Position numbers and translations under genes: made by a program. Of a stretch of DNA of 42,785 bases, positions 16,247 through 24,124 are shown piece by piece. The stretch's first letter is position 1; each line of letters starts with the position of its first letter. Source of the DNA: Flavobacterium sp. (lineage in GTDB: Bacteria > Bacteroidota > Bacteroidia > Flavobacteriales > Flavobacteriaceae); NCBI RefSeq assembly GCF_021151785.1, contig NZ_JAGKWP010000006.1, positions 1 to 42,785 on the forward strand. The letters run 5' to 3'. Below the pieces are notes generated by a model. The model was not told where the DNA came from and searched no databases. It worked only from the letters and a program-made list of their open reading frames with translations.

Positions 16247-16691
16247 AAACGGCATTCAAAATAGACAAAATATCATCTCCGAATCGTGCTGCTTTTTGCT
16301 TTCCAAAACCTTTAATTTGTTGTAATTCGTCTAAAGTAGTTGGCTTAAACATCGCTAAATCAATTAATTCAGAATTATGACAAATCATAAACTTCTTAAG
16401 TTTCAATGCTTCTGATTTTTCATTTCTCCACTGATTCAAATAACTATAAATTTGTTTTTCTTTCGAATTTAAATCATCATACGATTTCCGTTCTGAACGT
16501 TCTTGAATTTCTGTTTTTAGTTGTGCTTCTATTTCATAATAAACAATCACTGACCAGTAAGGTTCTTCTTTGTCTACAAATTGCGTACTCGATTTCTTAA
16601 ATGTAACCGAATTTAAAAAAGCATTTAGTTGTTGTTGGTCATGCTCCAAAAAAGTAGTATCCAGACGGATTGAAAAAACGCTAACTTGCAT
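16245..16691 (-). CDS. Stand-alone HRDC-domain protein
   Basis: A 148-residue protein whose C-terminal half (about residues 70-148) is an HRDC domain, with MICHNSELIDLAMFKPTTLDELQQIKGFGKQKAARFGDDILSIL. HRDC domains bind nucleic acid and usually sit at the end of RecQ helicases or RNase D. Here there is no helicase or nuclease domain. The N-terminal half (FSIRLDTTFLEHDQQQLNAFL) may be a separate small fold. The gene starts seven bases after ssb1 and is clearly in the same operon as the two SSB paralogues, pointing to single-stranded DNA metabolism. The exact role is unknown. Confidence 0.85.
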   Translation of the reverse strand: MQVSVFSIRLDTTFLEHDQQQLNAFLNSVTFKKSSTQFVDKEEPYWSVIVYYEIEAQLKTEIQERSERKSYDDLNSKEKQIYSYLNQWRNEKSEALKLKKFMICHNSELIDLAMFKPTTLDELQQIKGFGKQKAARFGDDILSILNAV

Positions 16692-16698
16692 AATGCTC

Positions 16699-17022
16699 TT
16701 ATTTACTAATTAACAAAATTTCATTCGCAATTACTTCTGTGATATAGCGTTTATTCCCGTCTTTGTCATCATAATTTCTGTGTGTCAACTTTCCTTCGAT
16801 ACCAATTTCTTTGCCTTTGGTTACAAATCGTTCAATAATATCAGCTATTTTATCCCAAGCTGTCACTCGATGCCATTCTGTTTTTTCCACTTTATCACCG
16901 TTTTCACGATAATACACTTCATTTGTAGCTAAAGTAAAATAAGCCAACTTTTTACCTCCGTCTAAATTTTTAATTTCTGGTTCTTGACCTACGTGTCCGA
17001 TTAATTGTACTGAATTTTTCAT
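16699..17022 (-). CDS. Short single-stranded DNA-binding protein (paralogue 1)
   Basis: SSB-type OB-fold protein of only 107 residues, beginning MKNSVQLIGHVGQEPEIK and containing WHRVTAWDKIADIIERFVTKG and EGKLTHRNYDDKDGN. It consists of the DNA-binding domain alone. The disordered tail and acidic tip (DDDIPF-like) by which standard SSB recruits partners are missing; the end is EILLISK. I chose the start at 17022 to match its neighbour and the family; an in-frame ATG 13 codons upstream is unlikely. It lies between its close paralogue (17084-17404) and the HRDC gene in one operon. Confidence 0.9.
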   Translation of the reverse strand: MKNSVQLIGHVGQEPEIKNLDGGKKLAYFTLATNEVYYRENGDKVEKTEWHRVTAWDKIADIIERFVTKGKEIGIEGKLTHRNYDDKDGNKRYITEVIANEILLISK

Positions 17023-17083
17023 GGCGTATAAAATATGAATCTGTTGTTTAATTAATTTCAAAATTATGTTGCTACTTGGTAAT

Positions 17084-17404
17084 TTATTTCCCTAATAATA
17101 GTAACTCATTAACGTGAATTTCTGTTATGTAGCGTTTATTCCCGTCTTTGTCCTCATAACTTTTGTGTGTCAATTTACCTTCAACGGCTACTTCTTTACC
17201 TTTGATAACATACTTCTCAATAATTTCGGCAGTTTTACCCCAAGCACTTACTCGATGCCATTCGGTTTGTTCTACTTTTTCTTTTTTATCATTAAAGTAA
17301 AAATCATTTGTTGCGATTGTAATCGTAGCCACTTTTTTACCGTTTACTAATTTAACTTCAGGCTCTTGACCTACATGTCCGATTAATTGTACTCTGTTTT
17401 TCAT
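17084..17404 (-). CDS. Short single-stranded DNA-binding protein (paralogue 2)
   Basis: SSB-type OB-fold protein of 106 residues, MKNRVQLIGHVGQEPEVK onward, clearly homologous along its full length to the gene just downstream. The two share the start, the EWHRV core, EGKLTH and DKDGNKRYITE. Like its neighbour it stops at the OB fold (ELLLLGK) and lacks the acidic C-terminal tip. The tandem pair looks like a local duplication. A housekeeping, full-length ssb is expected elsewhere in the genome. It is the first gene of the ssb-ssb-HRDC operon. Confidence 0.9.
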   Translation of the reverse strand: MKNRVQLIGHVGQEPEVKLVNGKKVATITIATNDFYFNDKKEKVEQTEWHRVSAWGKTAEIIEKYVIKGKEVAVEGKLTHKSYEDKDGNKRYITEIHVNELLLLGK

Positions 17405-17580
17405 AAGGCGTATATTTATTAAAGTTTATAAAAATTCAAATCCTTTGTTCGATTTGATGTTGCAAAGATGAAACACACTTCATCTAGTATTCGGTATTTA
17501 GTTATTTAATTTCGATTGCAGTCGTTTGTTGTCATTTACAAATGAAATGTTTTCTTATATTTACAAAAATAAAATGAAAC

Positions 17581-18063
17581 ATGAACAACCTATTCTCAAT
17601 TCTAACCCTTTTTATTTTTGGTAGTATTTTTAGTCAAAACACCTTACATTACAATGACGAAAAAGGAAGTCCAAAAGCTACTTTACAAGACATTCAATGG
17701 TTTCAGGGCATTTGGAAAGGTCAAGACGGCAATACCTTTTCAGAGGAAAATTGGAGTGCTCCAGGAGGAAAAACCATGCATTTTTCATTTAAAATGTGGA
17801 ATGAGAAAGAAGTTATATTTTATGAAATAGGACATGTAGTTGAAAAAGATAAATCCTTAGAGTTGCAAATCAAACATTTTGATAAAGATTTAAAAGGTTG
17901 GGAAAAACAAGAAGAAAGTGAAAATTTCAAATTGGTTAAAATAGACAAAAATCTCATCTATTTTGATAAAATCACCTATGAAAAAATTAGCGACAAAGAA
18001 ATGAAAGTATATGTTTATGATGAAGAATCAAAACGTGAATTACAATTTAATTTAAAAAAGTAA
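17581..18063 (+). CDS. DUF6265 family secreted protein
   Basis: Exported protein of 160 residues with a short signal peptide (residues 1-18, ending FGSIFSQN). The mature part begins with the DUF6265 signature LQDIQWFQGIWKGQDGNTFSEENW, followed by a lipocalin-like series of strands (MHFSFKMWNEKEVIFYEIGHV...). The family's function is unknown; the fold suggests binding of a small hydrophobic ligand. It is first in a tightly packed trio: one base separates it from the next gene, which abuts the third. Confidence 0.8.
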   Translation: MNNLFSILTLFIFGSIFSQNTLHYNDEKGSPKATLQDIQWFQGIWKGQDGNTFSEENWSAPGGKTMHFSFKMWNEKEVIFYEIGHVVEKDKSLELQIKHFDKDLKGWEKQEESENFKLVKIDKNLIYFDKITYEKISDKEMKVYVYDEESKRELQFNLKK

Positions 18064-18064
18064 A

Positions 18065-18412
18065 ATGAAATCGTGTTTAGAATGTGGTGAAAAAATTGTG
18101 GGCAGAGAAGATAAAAAATTCTGTTCTGATGGTTGTAGAAACAGCTATAACAATAAAATGAACAAAGACCACACCAATTTAATGCGTAACATCAACAATA
18201 GATTACGTAAAAATTATAGAATATTAACCGAATTAAATCCGGAAGGCAAAACCAAAACAACGAGAAATAAATTACTAAGTAAAGGATTTGATTTTGAATT
18301 CCTTACCTCTATCTATAAAACTAAAACCGGCAACACCTATTATTTTGTCTACGATTATGGATATATGGAGTTAGAAAACGAGCAATATATTTTAGTTAAA
18401 AAAGAAAATTAA
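18065..18412 (+). CDS. Small protein with N-terminal Cys4 zinc-finger-like motif
   Basis: A 115-residue protein I recognise only as a conserved flavobacterial hypothetical. It opens with CLECGEKIVGREDKKFCSDGC, two paired-Cys knuckles (C4, C7, C21, C25) like a treble-clef zinc ribbon. A basic, Asn/Arg-rich helix follows (RNSYNNKMNKDHTNLMRNINNRLRKN), with a C-terminal strand-rich segment rich in Tyr. The basic helix next to a zinc knuckle suggests nucleic-acid binding, but this is inference. It sits one base after the DUF6265 gene and directly abuts the epimerase gene. Confidence 0.8.
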   Translation: MKSCLECGEKIVGREDKKFCSDGCRNSYNNKMNKDHTNLMRNINNRLRKNYRILTELNPEGKTKTTRNKLLSKGFDFEFLTSIYKTKTGNTYYFVYDYGYMELENEQYILVKKEN

Positions 18413-19216
18413 ATGAATATTTCCCTATTAGGTTGTGGATGGTTAGGTTTACCTTTAGCACAACATCTTATTGCAACTGGTCATGTAGTAAAAGGCAGTA
18501 CCACTTCAATTGAAAAATTAGCCGTTTTAAAATCGTGTTGTATAAATCCGTATTTAATAGCTTTAAATGAAGACAAAATTGAAGGTGATGTGAATAATTT
18601 TCTCCTTCATTCAGAAATACTTGTCATTGATATCCCTCCTAAATTAAGAGGATTAGTGAAAGAGAATTTTGTTCAAAAAATAACAAATTTAATTCCCTAT
18701 ATCGAGCAAAGTACAATTAAAAAAGTACTTTTTATTAGTTCCACCTCTGTCTATGCTGATACTGAAAATTTACCTACTATAACCGAAGAAACCATTCCAA
18801 ACCCTGATACCGAAAGCGGTAAACAGTTATATGAAGTAGAACAAATGCTTCAAAGTAACACACAATTTAAAACGACTATTCTTCGATTTGGGGGATTAAT
18901 AGGCACTAATAGAAATCCGATTAACATGTTAGCTGGAAGAACGGATGTAGCCAATCCAGAGGCTCCAATAAATTTTATACATCAAACAGATTGCATTGGA
19001 GTTATAGAAGCCATACTTAATCAAAACAGTTGGAATGAAATTTACAATGCTATTGGTTTAGAACACTTTTTAAGAAAAAACTATTACTCAGAAAAAGCAA
19101 AAGAATTAGGCTTAACTCCTCCCCAATTTAACTTTGAAAAAATCAGTCTTGGAAAATATGTTTCCAATGCTAAAATTAAAAACCAATTAGGGTATACTTT
19201 TAAAGTTGTTGCATAA
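18413..19216 (+). CDS. NAD(P)-binding epimerase-like protein (YeeZ type)
   Basis: Rossmann-fold protein of 267 residues related to NAD-dependent epimerases/dehydratases such as E. coli YeeZ. The N-terminal ISLLGCGWLGLPLAQHLI contains the GxGxxG-like nucleotide loop (GCGWLG, residues 7-12). The segment VLFISSTSVYAD (near 101-112) carries the SDR Ser and the region with YEVEQML an equivalent of the helix after YxxxK. No clean YxxxK is seen, so a catalytic role is uncertain. The substrate is unknown. It is last in the three-gene unit and is followed by a strong terminator. Confidence 0.83.
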   Translation: MNISLLGCGWLGLPLAQHLIATGHVVKGSTTSIEKLAVLKSCCINPYLIALNEDKIEGDVNNFLLHSEILVIDIPPKLRGLVKENFVQKITNLIPYIEQSTIKKVLFISSTSVYADTENLPTITEETIPNPDTESGKQLYEVEQMLQSNTQFKTTILRFGGLIGTNRNPINMLAGRTDVANPEAPINFIHQTDCIGVIEAILNQNSWNEIYNAIGLEHFLRKNYYSEKAKELGLTPPQFNFEKISLGKYVSNAKIKNQLGYTFKVVA

Positions 19217-19246
19217 AAAAACCACTTCAAATGAAGTGGTTTTTTG
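19216..19246. terminator. Bidirectional terminator between the epimerase-like and DUF5689 genes
   Basis: Stem ACCACTTCA / TGAAGTGGT with a two-base loop, flanked by a six-A run and a six-T run, between convergent genes. Confidence 0.9.
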
Positions 19247-19267
19247 ATATTATAAGAACTATATTTA

Positions 19268-20575
19268 CTATTGTCCTATCACCTTCACATTATCAACTTC
19301 CCATGAAGCCGCAGCTGCAGTAGTAGAAAGATATTTAAACGCGATTCTAAAGTTAGAGTTACCAACATAAGAAGAAACATCTATAGCTCCAGAAGAGGTC
19401 CATGAAGTAAAACTACCACTTGTCCAAACTGGGAAATTAGCCGTTGTAATTTGTGTCCAAGTCGCAGTATTAGGAGCACTTGTACCATCGTAGTTAGTAG
19501 ATACCCACACCGTTAATGCAGGACCTGCATAACGTGTACTAGTTTCAAAAGTAAACAAGGCGTTTGTTAAGTTATTTAAATTGATAGCAGGAGAAATTAA
19601 CCAATCTTCATTAGCTTGATTACCACCACTAAATCCATTCATTAATGCACAAGGAGCTGGATTTCCAAAAGTAGTTGTTCCCCATACTTGAGCGCCTACA
19701 ACACTTTTCTTCACCCAGTTAGGGAAGTTCGTTGTAAATGGCTCTTCAAAAATAGGCACCACTCTTGGACTAGTCAACTTCACATCATTTAAAGTACGAA
19801 TCATGAATTGATAATCACTTCCATATTTAGTTAAAACTCCTCTAATTTTACCATTCCCATTAGGAATAGAATTAGCAGCAAATCCAGCGAATTCACTAAC
19901 TCTAACAATAATTGAGTTACCAGCAACATCTTTGATAATATGATTAGTGGCACCACCTAAATTATTTAAAGAAGGATCAAAATATTTTTTACCTAATGAT
20001 TCATCTGCAAACTGCACCCCACTGAACTCAATCAATTTATGTAAGTTTGCATTGTTTTTAGCTGCAGCGATAGAAATATTATTTACTAATGTATTCTCAT
20101 CTACCTTATCACAACCTCTTTTTACCACTTCCTCATACTCTACACCTGTAACTCTTCCAATTTGAGTAGCATTATATAAATTACCAATTTCAAAAGAAGC
20201 TGTTTGTGAATTATTTGCAATATATCTATCTTTTAATTTGATAAATACTTTTCTTCCTGGTTCATACTTAGTATATAAATTATAAGCATCAATTGGCATA
20301 GTGAATCCAGTAACACCATCAGTAGAAACCATTGAAATAGACTTATAGAAGTTTCCACCTTCATCACTTGAAGTTACATAAGCCTCTATTACATCATCAT
20401 TAGTATATTGTTGTGCAGTAGAGGTAGCCATCGCTTTTACTGCAGCAACTTGTTTAGTAACAGGTAAATCAGTACACTTACCTGATAAATCTGGCGCTCC
20501 ATAATTATCTGTGTTAACACAACTAAATAAAGTTGTAGCAAGAGCGGCTGTTAATAAAAATTTAATATTTTTCAT
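19268..20575 (-). CDS. DUF5689 / choice-of-anchor J surface lipoprotein
   Basis: Secreted lipoprotein of 435 residues. The signal MKNIKFLLTAALATTLFSC ends in a lipobox with Cys19, followed by VNTDNYG. Residues about 30-270 match DUF5689 (AYVTSSDEGGNFYKSISM, GRKVFIKLKDRYI, GVLTKYGSDYQFMIRTL), an OB-like region related to nucleic-acid-associated YhcR/OmpA-like modules. Residues about 285-435 are a choice-of-anchor J beta-sandwich (WLISPAINLNNL ... WEVDNVKVIG). It is the third gene behind the TonB-dependent receptor, seven bases after the second lipoprotein, and probably part of a surface binding complex. Confidence 0.87.
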   Translation of the reverse strand: MKNIKFLLTAALATTLFSCVNTDNYGAPDLSGKCTDLPVTKQVAAVKAMATSTAQQYTNDDVIEAYVTSSDEGGNFYKSISMVSTDGVTGFTMPIDAYNLYTKYEPGRKVFIKLKDRYIANNSQTASFEIGNLYNATQIGRVTGVEYEEVVKRGCDKVDENTLVNNISIAAAKNNANLHKLIEFSGVQFADESLGKKYFDPSLNNLGGATNHIIKDVAGNSIIVRVSEFAGFAANSIPNGNGKIRGVLTKYGSDYQFMIRTLNDVKLTSPRVVPIFEEPFTTNFPNWVKKSVVGAQVWGTTTFGNPAPCALMNGFSGGNQANEDWLISPAINLNNLTNALFTFETSTRYAGPALTVWVSTNYDGTSAPNTATWTQITTANFPVWTSGSFTSWTSSGAIDVSSYVGNSNFRIAFKYLSTTAAAASWEVDNVKVIGQ

Positions 20576-20581
20576 AGCGTA

Positions 20582-21202
20582 TTAATTGTCTTGTTTGAAG
20601 AAAATAAAGTCATCTACTTGGAAAGCACCATCTAAAGTAGTATCTGTTCCTGAACCTTTAAATTTAAATGCAATATGTGCTTTTCCTGAATAATTGGATA
20701 AATTAATTTTACTTGATTTAAATTCATACCAAGCTACACTTTTAGTTGGAATATTAGCTTGTGCAGTAATATCGGTCCAAGTTGCTGTAGCAAAGTTGGT
20801 TCCATCAAAGTCAAATGAAATTAATACTTTTAAAGAATTTCCTTCTGCATCTACATCTAAATGATGTTGTGCTACTTTAAAAGCAACGCCTGAATTTGGA
20901 TTAGCATCTAAATCTAATTCTGGAGAAACTAACCAAACTAAATTAACCGCTGAACCTGAACCAAAAGCACTAAATTCAGCATAACCGTTACCACTAAATG
21001 TTTTTTCTCTCCATTTCCATGTACCTACTTCATTATAATTAACCCATCCAGCAATATCTAAATCCGTGTTATTGATAGCGGATTGGAAATCTTCTTTCAT
21101 GATGGTAGTTGTCACTTTTGGAAGTGCCGTATCGTCAACTTCGCAACCAAAAGTAATTAGTGCTAACGCAGCTAATGTTGTTTTTAAAATGTTTGTTTTC
21201 AT
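20582..21202 (-). CDS. Choice-of-anchor J lipoprotein
   Basis: Secreted lipoprotein of 206 residues with lipobox LITFGC (Cys20) followed by EVDD, an acidic stretch like the Bacteroidota surface-export signal. The mature protein is essentially one choice-of-anchor J / cleaved-adhesin-type beta-sandwich: DFQSAINNTDLDIAGWVNY at the start, then NLVWLVSPELDLD, TATWTDITAQ, and the closing FQVDDFIFFKQ. The same domain forms the C-terminal part of the DUF5689 protein encoded downstream. It sits between the receptor and DUF5689 genes with 12- and 6-base gaps, so it is co-transcribed and likely a surface accessory protein. Confidence 0.82.
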   Translation of the reverse strand: MKTNILKTTLAALALITFGCEVDDTALPKVTTTIMKEDFQSAINNTDLDIAGWVNYNEVGTWKWREKTFSGNGYAEFSAFGSGSAVNLVWLVSPELDLDANPNSGVAFKVAQHHLDVDAEGNSLKVLISFDFDGTNFATATWTDITAQANIPTKSVAWYEFKSSKINLSNYSGKAHIAFKFKGSGTDTTLDGAFQVDDFIFFKQDN

Positions 21203-21214
21203 AATACAATTTTT

Positions 21215-23998
21215 TTAGAAGTTAACATATACGTTTAAGAAATAAGTTCTTCCATATCCATAAAAATACTTAGGACCAAACGCTGGTCTTCCATATTGGT
21301 TATCTGCTTGGTAATCTGAATAGTTAGCTTTTCTTGATTGCTCAAATCCACCTGTTCTGTAAGTAGTATCAAAAACATTATTAATTGAAGCAAAGAATCC
21401 TAATGTAGTACCATCAATTTTCCATGATTTACCACCAGAAATGTTTACTAAATTGAAAGCATCAAATTTCTGTTGTTTTAATGCCGCTGAAACAGTTTCT
21501 AAAGTTGCGCCATCATAACTTAATCCTGTTGAAGGATTAGTAACGAAATTCTGAGTTCTCAAAATATTAGATACATCTAAATAAGAATCACTTAAATAGT
21601 TAATATCTGCACTAACCCACCAGAACTGTGGTGCTCTATACTCTAATTCAAATGAAGCAGCTGTTTGTGGCATACCTGGTAAACGATAGTTTTTCAAGTA
21701 AGCTGAACCAAAATTTTGAACTGGGAAAGTATTGCTTGAAGAAGCTTGAGCATCGTCATTAATATATAAAGTTGGATTATTACTATACAAATATTGTCCA
21801 TAAGAAGCAGCAGCTGTTGCTTTAATAGTAGAAGTAATTTGGTATTCAATACCTAATTCAGCTCCCACATTTTTCTTATCAATACCAGTTAAAATTTCAC
21901 TAATGAAAGCATCTTCATTTCCGTCTGCTCCAGAATCATCTCCTGATAATTCTCCGTAGAAGAATGAAATTTCAGTAGCATTTTGAATTTTAGAAGCAAA
22001 ACCTGTTAAACGCGTTTTCAATTTTGGTGTTCTAATGATGTATGAAGCATCAACACTTGCAATTCTTTCACTGTTAATATTTGGTGTAATATTATTGTTC
22101 AAACGGGCATTAGCAAAAGTATTTCTCAAATTAGGCGCTTTTGTCATGTATGCGGCATTAATATCTAATAAATGCTGACCAGTAATTTTATAAGTCATAC
22201 CTCCTTTGAATCCAAAGTTTTCAAAAGTTTGTTTTTCACTTTTACCAAATGAATTATTAGCATAAATACCATTTTTATAAATTCCATCTCTTTGGTATTC
22301 ACTTTTTGAGAATGATTGAGCTAAATAGAAATCAGCTACATCATAAGTAAATTTGAACTGAGTAAAGGCGTCAATAACTGTTGCATTTAAATTATAGTTG
22401 TATCCATATCTATCTCCAACTTGTACCGCTCTATTTGGATTATTTAAATCCGACTGTGTAGCATCACCTGAGTAGAAAGGATCAACGTCTAAGAAATATT
22501 GTCCTCCTAATAAATCTGTTAAATGTTGGAAATTATGAGATTGTAATTTTCTGAAGTTAGCCCCAGCGTTTAACTTGATATTATCTGATAAATCAGAAAA
22601 TAAAATAGTATTAGCCGTTAATTGTTTGTCTTGCGTTCTATCTTCATACAAAGCATAAACACTTCTTCCTGGATTCGCTGCATTTTGGTTCGCTACATAC
22701 ATAGCATTCCAATCAATTTGTTTGTTATTCAAAAAATAATTAGTTGCCGCACGTACTAATGGACTACTTAAGTTTCCAGCTGCATCACCATTAATGTAGT
22801 AACTTGGTAAATTTCTGTAATAAGTAGGATCAGGATTATTCGCTCCTTGATAGTCGATTCTGCTATTAGCAATATACCCTTGCTGATAAGCTACGTTTGT
22901 ATTTAGAGTAGTTCTATCTGTTAATTTCCAATAGTGACTTAACATTAAGATAGGCTCTTCAATATCTTTATCTCTTGAGTTACGTTTTTTTCCGTTTTGC
23001 CATCCCCAATAAGAATTATATTTAATTCCTGCTAAATCAGTAACTTCCTGTGTATTAGGAGAAGATTTTCCTCTACTGTTTTGAGCTAAAATACTAGTAA
23101 AGTTTAAACTATGCTTGTCATTAAATCTTTTTTCAACACTAGCAAAAATAGAATTGGCCGAATAATCAGTTCCTTCGAAATACCCTTCTTTTGCCCATCT
23201 TCTAGAAATTGATACACTATATGCCCATCCATTTTTCATTAAACCTGAATTGGTTGTAGCCATAGTTCTCCATGAATAGTTAGTATTAGTTCCTGAGAAG
23301 GAAATACGATTACCCTTTCTAAACAAAGAAGCTCTAGTATTAATTTCTTGTGTTCCTAAAATACCACCAAAAGTATAATCTGAAGGCGAAGTTCCTAATG
23401 TAAACTCTTGGTTTCTAGTCACATCATTAAGTCCTCCCCAGTTACTCCATTGTGGTCTTCCATCATACAATTTGTTCATAACAATACCATTAATCATGGT
23501 TGTACCATACTCATTGTCTAAACCTCTCATTCTAAAACGAGCTTGACCCCAGTTAAAGGCTGCTGCTTGTTGAAAAGCATCTCTTGAAGACTGCAATAAA
23601 CCTGCAGTACTTTCAGATCCACTGTTGTCATCCCCTAAATCATTCTCAGTAATCGTAATTAAACTTAATTGTTGTTCTACAGTGATGTCTTCCTCTAAAA
23701 GGATTAAACCAACATCAAGTGTTTGTTTATCAACAACTTCAATAGTGTAGTTTTTAGTAGTATATCCATTTTGCGAAACTACTAATACTTGTTCTCCCAC
23801 GGGCACCTCTTTGATAATAAAATCTCCAAGATTGTTAGTAACAACCGATTGTTCTGATAACTGAACCATCACTTTTACTCCGCCAATTGGGGTTTGAGTT
23901 TTAGAATCAACTATCTTTCCTTTGACAATTGATTGACTTTGGGCCATGACTAGCACAACCTGAAATAAAAATAAAAGACTTAATGCAAGTTTTTTCAT
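21215..23998 (-). CDS. TonB-dependent receptor with carboxypeptidase-like N-terminal domain
   Basis: Outer-membrane active transporter of 927 residues. A signal peptide (residues 1-19, ending MAQSQS) is followed by a carboxypeptidase-regulatory-like domain (about 22-97: VKGKIVDSKTQTPIGGVKV ... LDVGLILLEED). Next come a plug (about 130-215: FRMRGLDNEYGTTMINGIVMN) and a 22-strand barrel ending in aromatic YFLNVYVNF. It is not a SusC with the usual long insert, and its partners are not SusD-like. Energy comes from TonB-ExbBD encoded elsewhere. With the two surface lipoproteins and the divergent secreted nuclease it forms a likely import locus. The substrate is inferred, not shown. Confidence 0.93.
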   Translation of the reverse strand: MKKLALSLLFLFQVVLVMAQSQSIVKGKIVDSKTQTPIGGVKVMVQLSEQSVVTNNLGDFIIKEVPVGEQVLVVSQNGYTTKNYTIEVVDKQTLDVGLILLEEDITVEQQLSLITITENDLGDDNSGSESTAGLLQSSRDAFQQAAAFNWGQARFRMRGLDNEYGTTMINGIVMNKLYDGRPQWSNWGGLNDVTRNQEFTLGTSPSDYTFGGILGTQEINTRASLFRKGNRISFSGTNTNYSWRTMATTNSGLMKNGWAYSVSISRRWAKEGYFEGTDYSANSIFASVEKRFNDKHSLNFTSILAQNSRGKSSPNTQEVTDLAGIKYNSYWGWQNGKKRNSRDKDIEEPILMLSHYWKLTDRTTLNTNVAYQQGYIANSRIDYQGANNPDPTYYRNLPSYYINGDAAGNLSSPLVRAATNYFLNNKQIDWNAMYVANQNAANPGRSVYALYEDRTQDKQLTANTILFSDLSDNIKLNAGANFRKLQSHNFQHLTDLLGGQYFLDVDPFYSGDATQSDLNNPNRAVQVGDRYGYNYNLNATVIDAFTQFKFTYDVADFYLAQSFSKSEYQRDGIYKNGIYANNSFGKSEKQTFENFGFKGGMTYKITGQHLLDINAAYMTKAPNLRNTFANARLNNNITPNINSERIASVDASYIIRTPKLKTRLTGFASKIQNATEISFFYGELSGDDSGADGNEDAFISEILTGIDKKNVGAELGIEYQITSTIKATAAASYGQYLYSNNPTLYINDDAQASSSNTFPVQNFGSAYLKNYRLPGMPQTAASFELEYRAPQFWWVSADINYLSDSYLDVSNILRTQNFVTNPSTGLSYDGATLETVSAALKQQKFDAFNLVNISGGKSWKIDGTTLGFFASINNVFDTTYRTGGFEQSRKANYSDYQADNQYGRPAFGPKYFYGYGRTYFLNVYVNF

Positions 23999-24026
23999 AC
24001 TTAATTATAAATTAATACTTTAACTT

Positions 24027-24052
24027 GCATTTAGTTAACAAAAACTAAATGC
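24027..24052 (-). promoter_or_regulatory. Perfect inverted repeat at the predicted 5' end of the TonB-receptor mRNA
   Basis: Ten-bp perfect arms GCATTTAGTT / AACTAAATGC separated by six bases. It lies immediately downstream of the minus-strand -7 element (24056-24063), so the hairpin would form at the extreme 5' end of the receptor transcript, or act as an operator. It ends 28 bases before the receptor start codon and has no U-tract, so it is not a terminator. Confidence 0.65.
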
Positions 24053-24055
24053 GGA

Positions 24056-24063
24056 CAAATGTA
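24056..24063 (-). promoter_or_regulatory. Promoter -7 element (TACATTTG) of the TonB-receptor operon
   Basis: The minus strand reads TACATTTG, a full TAnnTTTG match, giving a leader of about 53 bases to the receptor ATG at 23998. It is back to back with the nuclease promoter element at 24084. Confidence 0.6.
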
Positions 24064-24083
24064 CAACTTTTAATAATATTATT

Positions 24084-24091
24084 TACCTTTG
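24084..24091 (+). promoter_or_regulatory. Promoter -7 element (TACCTTTG) of the nuclease gene
   Basis: TACCTTTG matches TAnnTTTG and lies about 33 bases before the ATG at 24125. It diverges from the receptor promoter 20 bases away, which suggests shared control. Confidence 0.6.
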
Positions 24092-24124
24092 GCGTCGTAT
24101 TTGTTAAAAAATAACTAAAATTTA

